Source: Vibrio syngnathi (GTDB lineage: Bacteria; Pseudomonadota; Gammaproteobacteria; Enterobacterales; Vibrionaceae). Taken from it: DNA of 64,000 nucleotides. This document shows, in pieces, positions 26,005 to 35,551 of this stretch. The stretch is taken from positions 124,001 to 188,000 of the forward strand of contig NZ_CP017917.1 of the NCBI RefSeq assembly GCF_002119525.1, read 5' to 3'. The notes beneath the pieces are model-generated. The model searched no databases and was not told the origin of the DNA. It worked only from the letters and a program-made list of their open reading frames with translations. Every line of letters begins with the position of its first letter. Position 1 is the stretch's first letter. Made by a program: the position numbers and the translations under genes.

Positions 26005-28239
26005 ATGAAGAACCCCTACATTTTATGGTTACTAGCGCTGATTCCGTCATACCTGATCGCTAGTACGTCTTTTGCTACAGGTACTGCAATTGTATTACCC
26101 GGATTGCATCAACAGGGCGTCGATTTAAGCGGTTTTTCAATGTCTGAGCGCGCTGTCATTGATTGGGAAATTGCGAACAGTGACCTCGTATTTGGCTCTT
26201 ATGCAGATAAAACCGACAATAAGCGAGCTACGACAATTGGGTATATGTACAACCAAGTCATGGCGATGAACTCGGGTTGGTTGGAGAACGACCTCCGTAA
26301 CCAAGCTGAGTTAGCAGGCCTCAACTTCGAAGACTATTTCTTGCACTTTTCTGAAGATACTGTCATTGCCGAAGTGGATAAAACTCACGGCGAAAAGACC
26401 CTTTTAAACCGAAAACCTATGATCTTGGGCTATACAGCCAGTGAAGACCATGCTGGCTTTTGGCTGTATCAAGAGCCTCCGTGGGATGCCGATGTGTTTG
26501 AAAATTTCGAACAAGGCGGGGTTTTGTATGTCTATCATGCTGAGCAGTTCGAACGGCTAACCTTTAAATTCTCACAGTTTGCTGGCAGCGGCGAGTTCTG
26601 GATTGAATACCCAACGGCTATTGATTCTCACGGAAGGGTTTCACAGTGGGAAAAGCTCGATATAAAGAAAGACAAAACGCTCAATATGACCAAGAATCAT
26701 TCGGTGATTTGGAACCTTCCTAATGATTGGGCAAGAGCCACAACTCATGATGGGAGTGGTGCGAGTTATGGCGGCGGTCAGTATTTTGGCTCAACCTTTT
26801 TGAGAGATGGTGGGCGTTTGTACGTTGTGAGAGTTCGCTGGCAAAGTGAGAACGCCGACGACAGGCCACGTTTAAAAGAAGTAAAACTCAAAAACAGCTT
26901 TCCAACCGTCAAATTAACCGATGCTCTGACTACAACGCCGGACGGCAAGGCTATCAGCCAATGGCGAAAAATCCGCGGCTTTGATGTGTCATCAGACCTA
27001 GATGGCGATAACTACTTGTCGCCAAGCGAGTATCGAAATCGAACCAATAAGAATGCGACAGCGCGTTTTCGTTGGGAGTCACGTGTTATCCCATTCGGTC
27101 GAATGTGGAGCGCGAATTCATCATGGGCGATAACCAATGTCGCAAACGCGGATTATTTATCTGCGATCCATCGCTACTACAAGCAAAGCTGGGCAAGCCA
27201 AGGTTTGAATGGTGCATACAACGACGACACAAATAAACTCATTGGCTCGAACCAGTTCTATGTTCATTCTGGCGGACATGTTCAAGAGTTAGGAGCTGTT
27301 GCGGGTTCAAATCAAGCGGATGATCTCTACAAGCAACAATTTTCAGCGTTTCTCAAAAATCTATCTGCTTTAGAAAGTGATGCGTCTATTGGGTTGAACA
27401 TTGGTACGGCGAACTTGCTGGGTCGAAATGGACAGTCTCATCTTAGCGAAGCCGGGTCTTTGTATCTGAGAGAGCATTGCATTTTTCCGTCTACTGGATT
27501 TAGTGGTTACTCGGGCATCTCTAAATTCTGGGATAATTCTGCGCTCGCCTATAATGGACAAAGAGTTATTTTTCAGGCGACAACACGTTACGGGCGAGTC
27601 CAGTATCTTGGAAATAGTGAAGAGAACTGGAAGAAAGACCAATACTCGACCCTAGCGATTTACCACCTCAATCGACACGCTCAACATAGCTACTTTAATC
27701 AGTGGAACAATGGTTACGTCTATGGAAGTGGTAACACGACTGCTGACACTTTCTGGCAAAGTGGTGTCCCTAAAAATATCGCCTATCAACCAAGTTCGTT
27801 ATTGGCCGTTGATTTGGGAGAGCCGAGTCATCAGATCCCACAAGGCTTTGAACCGATTCCTTTGATGCTATCGACAACGACACCTCAGCCCGCTGACTAC
27901 ACCATCGTTGGTGATTCCTCGATGAAAGAAATGGTTCATGTTGATCTGCCTAATGGTATGACTCACGTTCTACCTACGTTCACGTACTTTATGTATCAAT
28001 CTGAAAACCAGGTGGTCTCTGGTGGCCCTGAGGATATGGTGTTAGCGAGAGAGTTCAGCAATGGTCGTGTGTTGTATCGCACGGATTTCCACGGTAAGAA
28101 TTCGAACTTTTATGAGGCAGAGAAGCTGATGATTGTATTGGACGTGCCGATGAAGCCTGTCGATGAAAACGGCAACATCGGAGAGTATGTGACTGAAATT
28201 CATATTGGCGGTTATGAAGGGCTGTTCTTGGTTTATTAG
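26005..28239 (+). CDS. Large secreted protein of unknown function with EF-hand, 744 aa
   Basis: An N-terminal signal peptide (hydrophobic LWLLALIPSYLIASTSFA) is followed by a long extracytoplasmic protein. One EF-hand-like loop, DLDGDNYLSPSEY (about aa 332-344), should bind calcium. Segments such as GLNGAYNDDTNKLIGSNQFYVHSGGHV and a SHLSEAGSLYLREHC region give the feel of a polysaccharide-active or cell-surface enzyme, but I recognise no catalytic motif. It stands alone, with 264 bases of promoter region upstream (25741-26004) in which I see no regulatory motif beyond A/T-rich stretches. Alternatives include a glycoside hydrolase-like or adhesin protein. Confidence 0.7.
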   Translation: MKNPYILWLLALIPSYLIASTSFATGTAIVLPGLHQQGVDLSGFSMSERAVIDWEIANSDLVFGSYADKTDNKRATTIGYMYNQVMAMNSGWLENDLRNQAELAGLNFEDYFLHFSEDTVIAEVDKTHGEKTLLNRKPMILGYTASEDHAGFWLYQEPPWDADVFENFEQGGVLYVYHAEQFERLTFKFSQFAGSGEFWIEYPTAIDSHGRVSQWEKLDIKKDKTLNMTKNHSVIWNLPNDWARATTHDGSGASYGGGQYFGSTFLRDGGRLYVVRVRWQSENADDRPRLKEVKLKNSFPTVKLTDALTTTPDGKAISQWRKIRGFDVSSDLDGDNYLSPSEYRNRTNKNATARFRWESRVIPFGRMWSANSSWAITNVANADYLSAIHRYYKQSWASQGLNGAYNDDTNKLIGSNQFYVHSGGHVQELGAVAGSNQADDLYKQQFSAFLKNLSALESDASIGLNIGTANLLGRNGQSHLSEAGSLYLREHCIFPSTGFSGYSGISKFWDNSALAYNGQRVIFQATTRYGRVQYLGNSEENWKKDQYSTLAIYHLNRHAQHSYFNQWNNGYVYGSGNTTADTFWQSGVPKNIAYQPSSLLAVDLGEPSHQIPQGFEPIPLMLSTTTPQPADYTIVGDSSMKEMVHVDLPNGMTHVLPTFTYFMYQSENQVVSGGPEDMVLAREFSNGRVLYRTDFHGKNSNFYEAEKLMIVLDVPMKPVDENGNIGEYVTEIHIGGYEGLFLVY

Positions 28240-28292
28240 AATTATTTAGATAGACGAAGGAGGTTATTTGATAGAGCAGGAGGCAGAAGGCT

Positions 28293-28535
28293 CTAGAAGT
28301 TTTGCATATCGACTGATTGATGACTGAAGCCAATTGATTTTGCCGCATTTAGTAGAGCTTGTTGGGTCTTGAATACCCTTGGTTTCAGCTTTCGGTCGGA
28401 CTCTAAGAAACTATTTATTCCCCACTTGCTGCTTAGAACCATCAAGTAATAGCCATCATTGTTTGGAGAGTTTACGGCAATTGCTGATTCTAAATCGCCA
28501 CGTTTGAAATGCTCCTTAAATTCGCGTAATACCAT
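28293..28535 (-). CDS. Hypothetical protein, 80 aa
   Basis: A small, basic, soluble protein (MVLREFKEHFKRGDLESAIAVNS...). The centre, GYYLMVLSSKWG, followed by a helix FKTQQALLNAAKSIGF, looks like a small alpha/beta unit. It is convergent with the secreted protein gene. I do not recognise the family with confidence. Confidence 0.55.
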   Translation of the reverse strand: MVLREFKEHFKRGDLESAIAVNSPNNDGYYLMVLSSKWGINSFLESDRKLKPRVFKTQQALLNAAKSIGFSHQSVDMQNF

Positions 28536-28603
28536 ATCAATATCCTTATTCGATGATTAAAAAAGGGAGCGAATCGCTCCCTAGTTAATGTTGGTACTAA
28601 TGA

Positions 28604-29671
28604 TTACAAGAATGCGCGGTATGGCAGTTCTGGGTCATTTTTAAAGATATCTGCAAAACCACGGAAGTGTTGGTAGTGCATGCGACCTTTATCTGTAGGG
28701 TAAGTGTATCGGCCACCGACTTGCCAGAAGAAAGGTGCGAAGCCGTATTGCAGACGTTCTTTCTTCATGTTCCAAAGCATTTCTATCTCACGTGGGTCAT
28801 TTTGGAAGTTAGCCCAGATATCGTGGTGGAAAGGAACCACGACTTCACAATCCAAAGACTCAGCGGCACGTAAAATGTCAGAAGACGTCATTTTGTCAGT
28901 CACGCCACGTGGGTTCTCACCGTAAGAAAGCAATGCAACGTCGATCTTGTGGTCATTACCGTGCTTAGCGTAGTAGTTTGAGTAGTGAGAATCACCAGAG
29001 TGGTAAACTGAACCGCCTGTCGTTTCTACTAGGTAGTTAACTGCACGATCGTCCATGCCACCTAAGATATCAGTGTCTAAAGAAGAAGTGCCTTCAGGAA
29101 GTGTCACAAGTGCAGTACGGTCGAATGCATCAAGAACCTTAATATTGACGTCTTTGATCTTAATCTCGTCGCCAACTTTCGCGATAACACAACGATCTTC
29201 TGGCACACCCCATTTCATCCATAGATCAACACACGCTTTAGGACCAATGAATTTAACGTGCTCGCCACAGTTTTGTAGAACGGCTGCAGCAACGTTGATG
29301 TCAATGTGGTCGCCGTGATCATGAGATGCCATAACCGCATCGATCTCTTTAATAGCGAAAGGGTCCAATGGGAAGATTGCAGTACGTAGGTTTGGCTGAA
29401 GTGCTTCAACACCGCCCATACGCATCATTTGGTGCTGGTTTTTCATTTTTTGAACAGCTTGTGTTTTTTTACCAGTACCACACCAGAAGTCCATTGATAG
29501 GTTTGCACCACCTTCTGATTTTAGCCAAATACCTGTACAGCCAAGCCACCACATAGAAAATGTATTCGGTTGCACGACGGTTTGCTCGATCTCTTCATTT
29601 AACCATGTGCCCCACTCAGGGAATGTATTTAGGATCCAAGACTCGCGAGTGATTTCGTTTACGTTGCTCAT
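28604..29671 (-). CDS. ulaG: L-ascorbate-6-phosphate lactonase, 355 aa
   Basis: Metallo-beta-lactamase fold with the metal motif SHDHGDH (HxHxDH) and further ligands in [13 protein letters not shown] and VVPFHHDIW. Length equals E. coli UlaG (354 aa). It hydrolyses L-ascorbate 6-phosphate to 3-keto-L-gulonate 6-phosphate in the cytoplasm, the first catabolic step after PTS uptake. It lies just downstream of ulaR on the same strand and opposite to the ulaA-E operon. Confidence 0.95.
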   Translation of the reverse strand: MSNVNEITRESWILNTFPEWGTWLNEEIEQTVVQPNTFSMWWLGCTGIWLKSEGGANLSMDFWCGTGKKTQAVQKMKNQHQMMRMGGVEALQPNLRTAIFPLDPFAIKEIDAVMASHDHGDHIDINVAAAVLQNCGEHVKFIGPKACVDLWMKWGVPEDRCVIAKVGDEIKIKDVNIKVLDAFDRTALVTLPEGTSSLDTDILGGMDDRAVNYLVETTGGSVYHSGDSHYSNYYAKHGNDHKIDVALLSYGENPRGVTDKMTSSDILRAAESLDCEVVVPFHHDIWANFQNDPREIEMLWNMKKERLQYGFAPFFWQVGGRYTYPTDKGRMHYQHFRGFADIFKNDPELPYRAFL

Positions 29672-29771
29672 GATAATACCTTTTATTTCAATAATTTGAT
29701 TAATTTTGGATGTAGGGAGCCGAGCGCCTTAATTTTGACTAAGGCACTGAGCTAAATTTATTATTAGTGGT

Positions 29772-29785
29772 GGGCTAGTTAGCCC
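29772..29785 (-). terminator. Short hairpin after ulaR
   Basis: GGGCTA-GT-TAGCCC lies 7 bases past the ulaR stop, with another short stem (GCCTTA / TAAGGC, about 29728-29749) beyond. There is no U-tract, so this is more likely an attenuating or RNA-stabilising hairpin than a strong terminator. Confidence 0.3.
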
Positions 29786-29791
29786 TTCGAT

Positions 29792-30547
29792 TTAAACTAG
29801 GATGACTTGCGTCCCTTGATCTTCAATCCGCTTAACGACTTCGGGGTTGGCATCTTTACCGGTGATGACGATGTCTATTTGCTTGGTGCTGCAAAATAGC
29901 ATTCCGGTACGTTGTCCAACCTTTGAACTGTCGACAACAACAACGAGTTTATCGACCTGTTCAAGCATTTGTTGCTCGGCGACTGCGGTTAACATGTCGG
30001 CTTTGTAGAGCCCAGCATCGGTTAAGCCTTTACCAGAGGTAAACATCCAGTTTCCGGCATAACCACCTAATGAATTAGGTGCTGGGTTTAAAAAGATGTT
30101 CTGTGCTTTGTTGTATTGACCGCCAATGATGATGACATCGTCATGATCTTCGTTGATCAAGTAGCTTGCGAGTGGGAAGTAGTTCGTTACGATCTGTACA
30201 TCTTCCCCACATAACTGTTGTCCAAGTAGGAACGCAGTAGAACCACAGTTGATCACAACTGTATCTCCAGCCTCGCAAAGTCCTGCTGCTGCTTGCGCAA
30301 TCTCTGCTTTCTCTTCATAGAACTCAGTGCTGTTGATATTGAGTGGTGACCACTTTCTCTTCTGATTCTCTACTCGCTCAGCGCCATTTCGAACTTTTCT
30401 AAGTCGGCCAACTTCATCTAATTTAGCGATGTCACGTCTTGCAGTAGCAGGTGAAACACTAAATTTATCAATAATATGTGAGACGTTTATTGTCTGCATA
30501 TCTTCTAATAGCGACACGATGCCGTTATGTCTTTGTACTTCATTCAT
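29792..30547 (-). CDS. ulaR: UlaR, DeoR family repressor of the ascorbate regulon, 251 aa
   Basis: A DeoR helix-turn-helix (HIIDKFSVSPATARRDIAKLDEVGRLRKVRNGAE) and a sugar-phosphate-binding domain (VVINCGSTAFLLG, IIIGGQYNKAQ, MFTSGKGLT). Starting at ATG 30547 gives 251 aa, the same as E. coli UlaR; an upstream GTG at 30556 is less likely because GAG sits correctly before 30547. UlaR releases DNA when it binds L-ascorbate 6-phosphate. It is divergent from the ula operon. Confidence 0.95.
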   Translation of the reverse strand: MNEVQRHNGIVSLLEDMQTINVSHIIDKFSVSPATARRDIAKLDEVGRLRKVRNGAERVENQKRKWSPLNINSTEFYEEKAEIAQAAAGLCEAGDTVVINCGSTAFLLGQQLCGEDVQIVTNYFPLASYLINEDHDDVIIIGGQYNKAQNIFLNPAPNSLGGYAGNWMFTSGKGLTDAGLYKADMLTAVAEQQMLEQVDKLVVVVDSSKVGQRTGMLFCSTKQIDIVITGKDANPEVVKRIEDQGTQVILV

Positions 30548-30885
30548 ATTTATCACTCTTTATGTCGTTGTGACAATTTGATGATTACTTTTGATTTGTT
30601 TTGATTCTAATAATCACCATCATGATTGTCAAACTACATTGCTATAAAAACTAGATCTTAATCACAATGATTTATAAGTTATTGATTTTATTTGGTTTGT
30701 TGTTTTTGGTGTGATCCGAAGCTCAATTAGGCACATTCTGGTTGTGGTTAATTGATATAAATCAAAGTAATCACAAGTGAGCATTGAATGATTACTTTTG
30801 ATTGGTAAAGTCTAATTCGTGAGCAAAAATAGACATCATCACATCCTACATACCATTAAAATTAAAATTAATCAGGGGTAAAGAT
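30548..30885. promoter_or_regulatory. Divergent ulaR/ulaA control region with repeated operator-like sequences
   Basis: This 338-bp gap contains the 16-mer ATGATTACTTTTGATT twice in the same orientation, at 30581-30596 and about 30789-30803, one near each promoter. Inverted half-sites such as TAATCACC and TAATCACAAG lie nearby. The 200-base spacing would suit looping by UlaR, as is known for the E. coli ula operators. A CRP site is plausible in the region near 30710-30780 but no clean match is visible. Confidence 0.55.
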
Positions 30886-32715
30886 ATGGAATTCTTATAC
30901 GATATTTTCTATATTTTTTACAGTCAGGTAATGACCAAAGCACCTTTGCTACTCGGTCTTGTTACTTGTCTGGGTTACATTCTACTCAAGCGTGACGCAA
31001 CAACTATTATCTCCGGCTCTATCAAAACCATCGTTGGTTTCATGATAGTGCAGGTAGGTGCAGGAACATTGGTAGCGGGTTTCAAACCAGTGATTCTGAA
31101 AATGAGTGAGATTCATGGATTGACGGGGTCAGTGATAGATCCGTACACAACCATGATGTCTACCATGGAGACCATGGGAGACAATTATTCTTGGGTTGGA
31201 TATGCCGTATTACTGGCACTTGGTCTCAATATTCTTCTTGTTGCCTTCCGCCGCATCACGGGCATCAGAACCATCATGCTTACGGGACATATCATGTTCC
31301 AACAAGCTGGCCTCATTGCTGTTTTCTACTTCGTGCTTGGTGCAGGTATGTGGGAAACCATCATCTATTCAGCAATATTGATGGCGTTGTACTGGGGTAT
31401 CTCGTCTAACATCATGTTCAAGCCTACCCAAGAGGTTACTGGCGGGGCGGGTTTCTCTATTGGTCACCAACAACAGTTTGCGTCATGGGTAGCGACAAAG
31501 GTTGCTCCTAAGCTTGGCGACAAAAATGACAGCGTTGACCACATCAAACTGCCTAAATGGTTACACATTTTCCACGACAGTATCGCAGCGACAACGCTAG
31601 TCATGACTGCTTTCTTCGGCATTATTCTTCTTTCATTTGGTCTTGATAACCTTCAAGACATGGCAGGAAAAACACACTGGTTTATCTATATTTTCGAAAC
31701 TGGGTTGAAATTCGCAGTGGCTATTCAAGTTATCGTCACCGGCGTCCGTATGTTCGTAGCGGAATTGTCTGAGGCATTTAATGGTATTTCTCAACGCCTT
31801 ATTCCTAACGCTGTGTTAGCAATCGATTGTGCGGCTATCTACGCATACTCTCCAAATGCAATGGTGTTCGGTTTCATGTGGGGCGCTGTTGGTCAATTCA
31901 CAGCCGTTCTTGCAATGTTAGCCTTTGATTCTCCTATCATGATCATTCCTGGCTTTATCCCAATGTTCTTCTCGAACGCGACGATTGGTGTGTTTGCGAA
32001 CCACTTCGGTGGTTGGAAAGCGGTAATGAAGATCTGTTTCGTGATGGGCATCATCGAGGTGGTTGGTTCTGCTTGGGCAATTCATATCTTTGCTCAATCG
32101 GGAGCAGAGTTTAATGGCTGGATGGGTATGGCTGACTGGGCTCTCGTCTTCCCACCTATCATGCAAGGTATTTCGAGCTCTAACATGTTCTTCTTCGGGA
32201 TTTTGGCTTTAGCTGGTGTCTACATGTACTTCGCTTCTAAACAACTACGAGCTGAAGAAGACGCAGAAGCTGCCGCTGAAACAATGACCGCAGTAACACC
32301 TGAGGGCATTGAGGTTGAAGTCGCAGTACCACAACAATCAACAGCAACAGCAACTGCTCAAGCTCCTTCAGCTTCTACAACATCAGGAAATCGAGTGTTG
32401 CCAGCAGTTGACCAGAAACCAGTCCGTGTCTTAGTGTGCTGTGGTTCAGGGCAAGGTTCTTCAATGATGTGCTCTAAGAAAATCAAAGAGTACTTGGACA
32501 AGAAAGGCATCCCAAGCACGACATTCAACAGTGCCATCACTGATTACAAATCGCACCTTGGTTCATTCGACATCATCGTTACTTCGGTTGCTCTGGCAGC
32601 GAAGATCACGGGTCTGCCTGAAGGTAAGCAACAGTTAGCGGTTAAGAACATGATTATGGTGAAAACTTTCGGCGACGAGCTTGTTTCCATCATCGAGAAC
32701 AACTTTCATAAATAA
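30886..32715 (+). CDS. ulaA: PTS ascorbate permease, fused EIIC-EIIB, 609 aa
   Basis: Residues 1 to about 455 are a multi-helix EIIC of the SgaT/UlaA type. A flexible Ala/Thr/Gln/Ser-rich linker (about 465-505) leads to a C-terminal EIIB with the phosphocysteine loop [14 protein letters not shown] (Cys519 by alignment with UlaB CGNGQGSS). In E. coli UlaA and UlaB are separate proteins, so this is a natural fusion. It imports L-ascorbate and phosphorylates it with EIIA (UlaC). It is first in the operon, after an AGGGGT ribosome-binding region. Confidence 0.95.
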   Translation: MEFLYDIFYIFYSQVMTKAPLLLGLVTCLGYILLKRDATTIISGSIKTIVGFMIVQVGAGTLVAGFKPVILKMSEIHGLTGSVIDPYTTMMSTMETMGDNYSWVGYAVLLALGLNILLVAFRRITGIRTIMLTGHIMFQQAGLIAVFYFVLGAGMWETIIYSAILMALYWGISSNIMFKPTQEVTGGAGFSIGHQQQFASWVATKVAPKLGDKNDSVDHIKLPKWLHIFHDSIAATTLVMTAFFGIILLSFGLDNLQDMAGKTHWFIYIFETGLKFAVAIQVIVTGVRMFVAELSEAFNGISQRLIPNAVLAIDCAAIYAYSPNAMVFGFMWGAVGQFTAVLAMLAFDSPIMIIPGFIPMFFSNATIGVFANHFGGWKAVMKICFVMGIIEVVGSAWAIHIFAQSGAEFNGWMGMADWALVFPPIMQGISSSNMFFFGILALAGVYMYFASKQLRAEEDAEAAAETMTAVTPEGIEVEVAVPQQSTATATAQAPSASTTSGNRVLPAVDQKPVRVLVCCGSGQGSSMMCSKKIKEYLDKKGIPSTTFNSAITDYKSHLGSFDIIVTSVALAAKITGLPEGKQQLAVKNMIMVKTFGDELVSIIENNFHK

Positions 32716-32723
32716 TTAAAAAC

Positions 32724-32750
32724 GGCTCAGTGGTATCGCACTGCTGAGCC
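32724..32750 (+). terminator. Intercistronic hairpin between ulaA and ulaC
   Basis: GGCTCAG / CTGAGCC stem with partly paired interior and no U-tract. It probably stabilises or processes the message rather than ending it. Confidence 0.4.
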
Positions 32751-32781
32751 AATAAAAACAATTATATAAGTGAGCAATAAC

Positions 32782-33249
32782 ATGAACTTAAAAGAATCTC
32801 TTATCAAGAATAACTCTATCCTACTGAACGCAAAAGCCACTGACTGGAAAGCGGCGATCAAGTTGGGTACTGACGCATTGGTTAAAGCCGGTGTTGCTGA
32901 AGAGCGTTACTACGACGCAATTACCAAAGCGATTGGTGAAGAAGGCCCTTATATCTGTATTCACGATGCGTTCGCTCTGCCTCATTGCCGCCCTGAAGAT
33001 GGTGTGATTCGCACCGGGTTCGCGTTAACCGTGCTAGAAACACCGATTACTTTTGAAGGTGTTGATGAGCCTGTTGATGTACTGATCACGCTAGCGGGTA
33101 AAGATTCAGAAGAACACATCGAAGGCACGATGCAAGTGGCGAACTTGATTGAGTTCGATGAAGACTTCTCAAAACTTCGCGCATGCAAAAGCCCAGAAGA
33201 AGTGGCGCGTTTAATTGATGCTGCGTTACTGCAAGCGGAAGCAGCGTAA
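32782..33249 (+). CDS. ulaC: PTS ascorbate-specific EIIA component, 155 aa
   Basis: EIIA of the mannitol/fructose type. The phosphorylated His is His68 in [12 protein letters not shown]. Length matches E. coli UlaC (154 aa). I chose ATG 32782 with GTGAG 7 bases upstream over an in-frame GTG at 32770. It transfers phosphate from HPr to the EIIB domain of the fused permease encoded just upstream. Confidence 0.95.
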   Translation: MNLKESLIKNNSILLNAKATDWKAAIKLGTDALVKAGVAEERYYDAITKAIGEEGPYICIHDAFALPHCRPEDGVIRTGFALTVLETPITFEGVDEPVDVLITLAGKDSEEHIEGTMQVANLIEFDEDFSKLRACKSPEEVARLIDAALLQAEAA

Positions 33250-33259
33250 GGAGACAACT

Positions 33260-33958
33260 ATGTCTATATATAGCCAACTGAAACAACGTGTCTTAGAAGC
33301 GAATTTGCAACTTCCTAAATACGGCTTAGTGACATTTACTTGGGGCAATGTCTCTGAATTTGACCGTACTAATGGCGTGATAGCGATTAAGCCGTCCGGT
33401 GTCGAATACTGTGACATGACAGCTGAAGACATGGTGGTCGTCGATCTAGAAGGCAACATTGTTGAAGGGAAACTTAATCCTTCAAGTGATACCGCAACTC
33501 ACTTAGAGCTTTACAAAGCTTTCCCTGAGGTCAGTGGCATTGTTCACACACATTCACGCAGTGCCACAATTTGGGCGCAAGCGGGTATCGATATTCCAGC
33601 ATTGGGCACCACTCATGCTGACTATTTCTACGGTGACATCCCATGTACACGTCGATTGTCTCACTCTGAAATTGCTGAAGAGTACGAGAAAAATACCGGC
33701 TTGGTGATCATTGAAGAGTTCAAGCAACGTCGAATTGATCCAATGGCAGTTCCAAGTGTGATTGTTGCAGGACATGCGCCTTTCTCTTGGGGTAAAGATG
33801 CTAACGACGCCGTTCATAATGCCGTGGTCTTAGAGGAAGTTTCTGCAATGGCGTTGGCAACGCGCAGCTTGAACAGCGGCATCAAAATTCAGCCAGAGCT
33901 ATCAGACAAACACTACTTACGTAAGCACGGTGAAAATGCTTATTACGGCCAACAGTAA
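33260..33958 (+). CDS. ulaF: L-ribulose-5-phosphate 4-epimerase UlaF, 232 aa
   Basis: Class II aldolase/AraD fold. The zinc-binding VHTHSR motif and the SGVEY phosphate-binding segment are present. ATG 33260 follows AAGGAG at 8 bases. It converts L-ribulose 5-phosphate to D-xylulose 5-phosphate, the last step of ascorbate breakdown into the pentose phosphate pathway. A frame continuing upstream to 33215 overlaps ulaC and is not needed. Confidence 0.95.
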   Translation: MSIYSQLKQRVLEANLQLPKYGLVTFTWGNVSEFDRTNGVIAIKPSGVEYCDMTAEDMVVVDLEGNIVEGKLNPSSDTATHLELYKAFPEVSGIVHTHSRSATIWAQAGIDIPALGTTHADYFYGDIPCTRRLSHSEIAEEYEKNTGLVIIEEFKQRRIDPMAVPSVIVAGHAPFSWGKDANDAVHNAVVLEEVSAMALATRSLNSGIKIQPELSDKHYLRKHGENAYYGQQ

Positions 33959-34069
33959 ATAGGCTTTTGGTTTCAGTAAGCCGCCTAAGTAAGCCGTTTA
34001 GCGAGCTTCGATTCTAAGTAGTTTCAATATTGATTAGGCCCGATTTCAGGAAATAAGTGAGAGGACTCT

Positions 34070-34891
34070 ATGTATAAAGTGCTGGCGTTAGATCTCGATG
34101 GAACCGTATTAAAGGATGATCACACGATTCATCCAGACGTGAAAAAGGCGATCCAAGAAGCCAAACAAAGTTGTCATGTCGTGATTGTGACTGGTCGACA
34201 CCACACAGCAGCAAGACCTTATTACTACGAATTGGGGTTAGATACGCCAATCATCTGCTGTAACGGCACTTATGTTTATGACTATCAGACTGAAACGGTA
34301 CTGACTCAAAATTCCATAGATAAAGACAAAGCGCTGACCTTCATCGATATGGCAGACGAGTTTCAGCTCAAAATGGTCATGTACATCACGCATGCCATGA
34401 CGTACTCACACTACAACCCATTTGCCTACATGTTGGCATTGGAAAGTTGGGCAGAAACGGCACCAGAGCAGCATCGCCCTCAAATTTACCAAGTGGAATC
34501 ATTCATTGAAACGGCTCAGCAAGCCGAACACGTTTGGAAGTTTGTGGTGGAAGGTAGCCAAGACTCAGTAGACCGATTAATGCAACACCCATGGATAGAA
34601 GAGAACTTCAACGGTGAGCGTTCTTGGTCAAACCGAATCGACTTTGCTGCAAAAGGTAACAGTAAGGGCCTACGCCTTGCTGAATACATCGCAGAACTCG
34701 GTTATCACGCCGATGACGTCATTGCCGTCGGTGATAACCATAACGATATATCCATGCTCAAGTACGCCGGATTAGGCGTAGCGATGCTCAATGCTGATGA
34801 CATCGTCAAGTCACACGTTCAATGCGTGTGCTCAACAGATAACAACCATGATGGCTTAGCCCGTCTAATACGTGAACAAATTAAAGGATAA
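34070..34891 (+). CDS. Cof-type HAD phosphatase, YbhA-like, embedded in ula operon, 273 aa
   Basis: HAD-IIB hydrolase. Motif I is ALDLDGTVL, motif II IVTGRHHTAARPYYYELGL, then KGNSKGLRLAEY and VGDNHNDISMLKYAG. The PIICCNGTYVYDY segment and overall pattern follow E. coli YbhA, a pyridoxal phosphate and sugar-phosphate phosphatase. It sits between ulaF and ulaD, 4 bases before ulaD, so it is cotranscribed. A role in removing excess phosphorylated intermediates is an inference; E. coli has no such gene in its ula operon. Confidence 0.85.
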   Translation: MYKVLALDLDGTVLKDDHTIHPDVKKAIQEAKQSCHVVIVTGRHHTAARPYYYELGLDTPIICCNGTYVYDYQTETVLTQNSIDKDKALTFIDMADEFQLKMVMYITHAMTYSHYNPFAYMLALESWAETAPEQHRPQIYQVESFIETAQQAEHVWKFVVEGSQDSVDRLMQHPWIEENFNGERSWSNRIDFAAKGNSKGLRLAEYIAELGYHADDVIAVGDNHNDISMLKYAGLGVAMLNADDIVKSHVQCVCSTDNNHDGLARLIREQIKG

Positions 34892-34895
34892 CAAC

Positions 34896-35543
34896 ATGAC
34901 TAAACCAATGATTCAGATCGCCCTAGACCAAACAAACCTTCCTGCAGCAATTGAAGTGGCAAACAACGTTGAAAGCTTTGTTGATGTGATTGAAGTGGGC
35001 ACTATTTTGGCTTTCGCCGAAGGCATGACGGCGGTTTCTACGCTTCGTAAAAACCACCCAGACCATATCCTTGTATGCGATATGAAAACCACCGATGGCG
35101 GTGCTATTCTAGCGCGTATGGCATTTGAAGCAGGCTCCGACTGGATTACCGTTTCTGCAGCCGCACACATTGCGACTATTGGTGCATGTAAGAAAGTCGC
35201 CGATGAATTTAACGGTGAAATCCAAATCGAAATTTATGGTAACTGGACAATGGACGATGCTCAATCTTGGGTCGACCTAGGTATCTCTCAAGCTATCTAT
35301 CACCGTTCTCGTGACGCTGAATTAGCTGGTGTGGGCTGGACAGAAGAAGATCTAGTGAAGATGCGCGCCTTGTCTGAAATGGGCATCGAGCTTTCCATCA
35401 CAGGTGGCATCGTGCCTGAAGACCTATACCTATTTGAAGGTATTAAAGCGAAAACCTTTATCGCAGGCCGCGCACTTGCGGGTGACAAAGGTAAAGAGAC
35501 AGCAGAAGCGCTAAAAGCTCAGATCGACCGTTACTGGAACTAG
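34896..35543 (+). CDS. ulaD: 3-keto-L-gulonate-6-phosphate decarboxylase, 215 aa
   Basis: Orotidine decarboxylase-suprafamily TIM barrel. Metal and active-site motifs are visible: IQIALDQTNLP, VIEVGTIL, VCDMKTTDGG and the phosphate-binding SITGGIVPED...FIAGRAL. Length equals E. coli UlaD (216 aa). ATG 34896 follows AAAGGA. It makes L-xylulose 5-phosphate with loss of CO2. Confidence 0.96.
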   Translation: MTKPMIQIALDQTNLPAAIEVANNVESFVDVIEVGTILAFAEGMTAVSTLRKNHPDHILVCDMKTTDGGAILARMAFEAGSDWITVSAAAHIATIGACKKVADEFNGEIQIEIYGNWTMDDAQSWVDLGISQAIYHRSRDAELAGVGWTEEDLVKMRALSEMGIELSITGGIVPEDLYLFEGIKAKTFIAGRALAGDKGKETAEALKAQIDRYWN

Positions 35544-35551
35544 GAGGCGTT

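Noticed and set aside
30710..30780. CRP site in the ula control region
   Set aside because: TGTGATCC and AATCACAAG-type half-sites are present but not at the 6-base spacing of a CRP palindrome.
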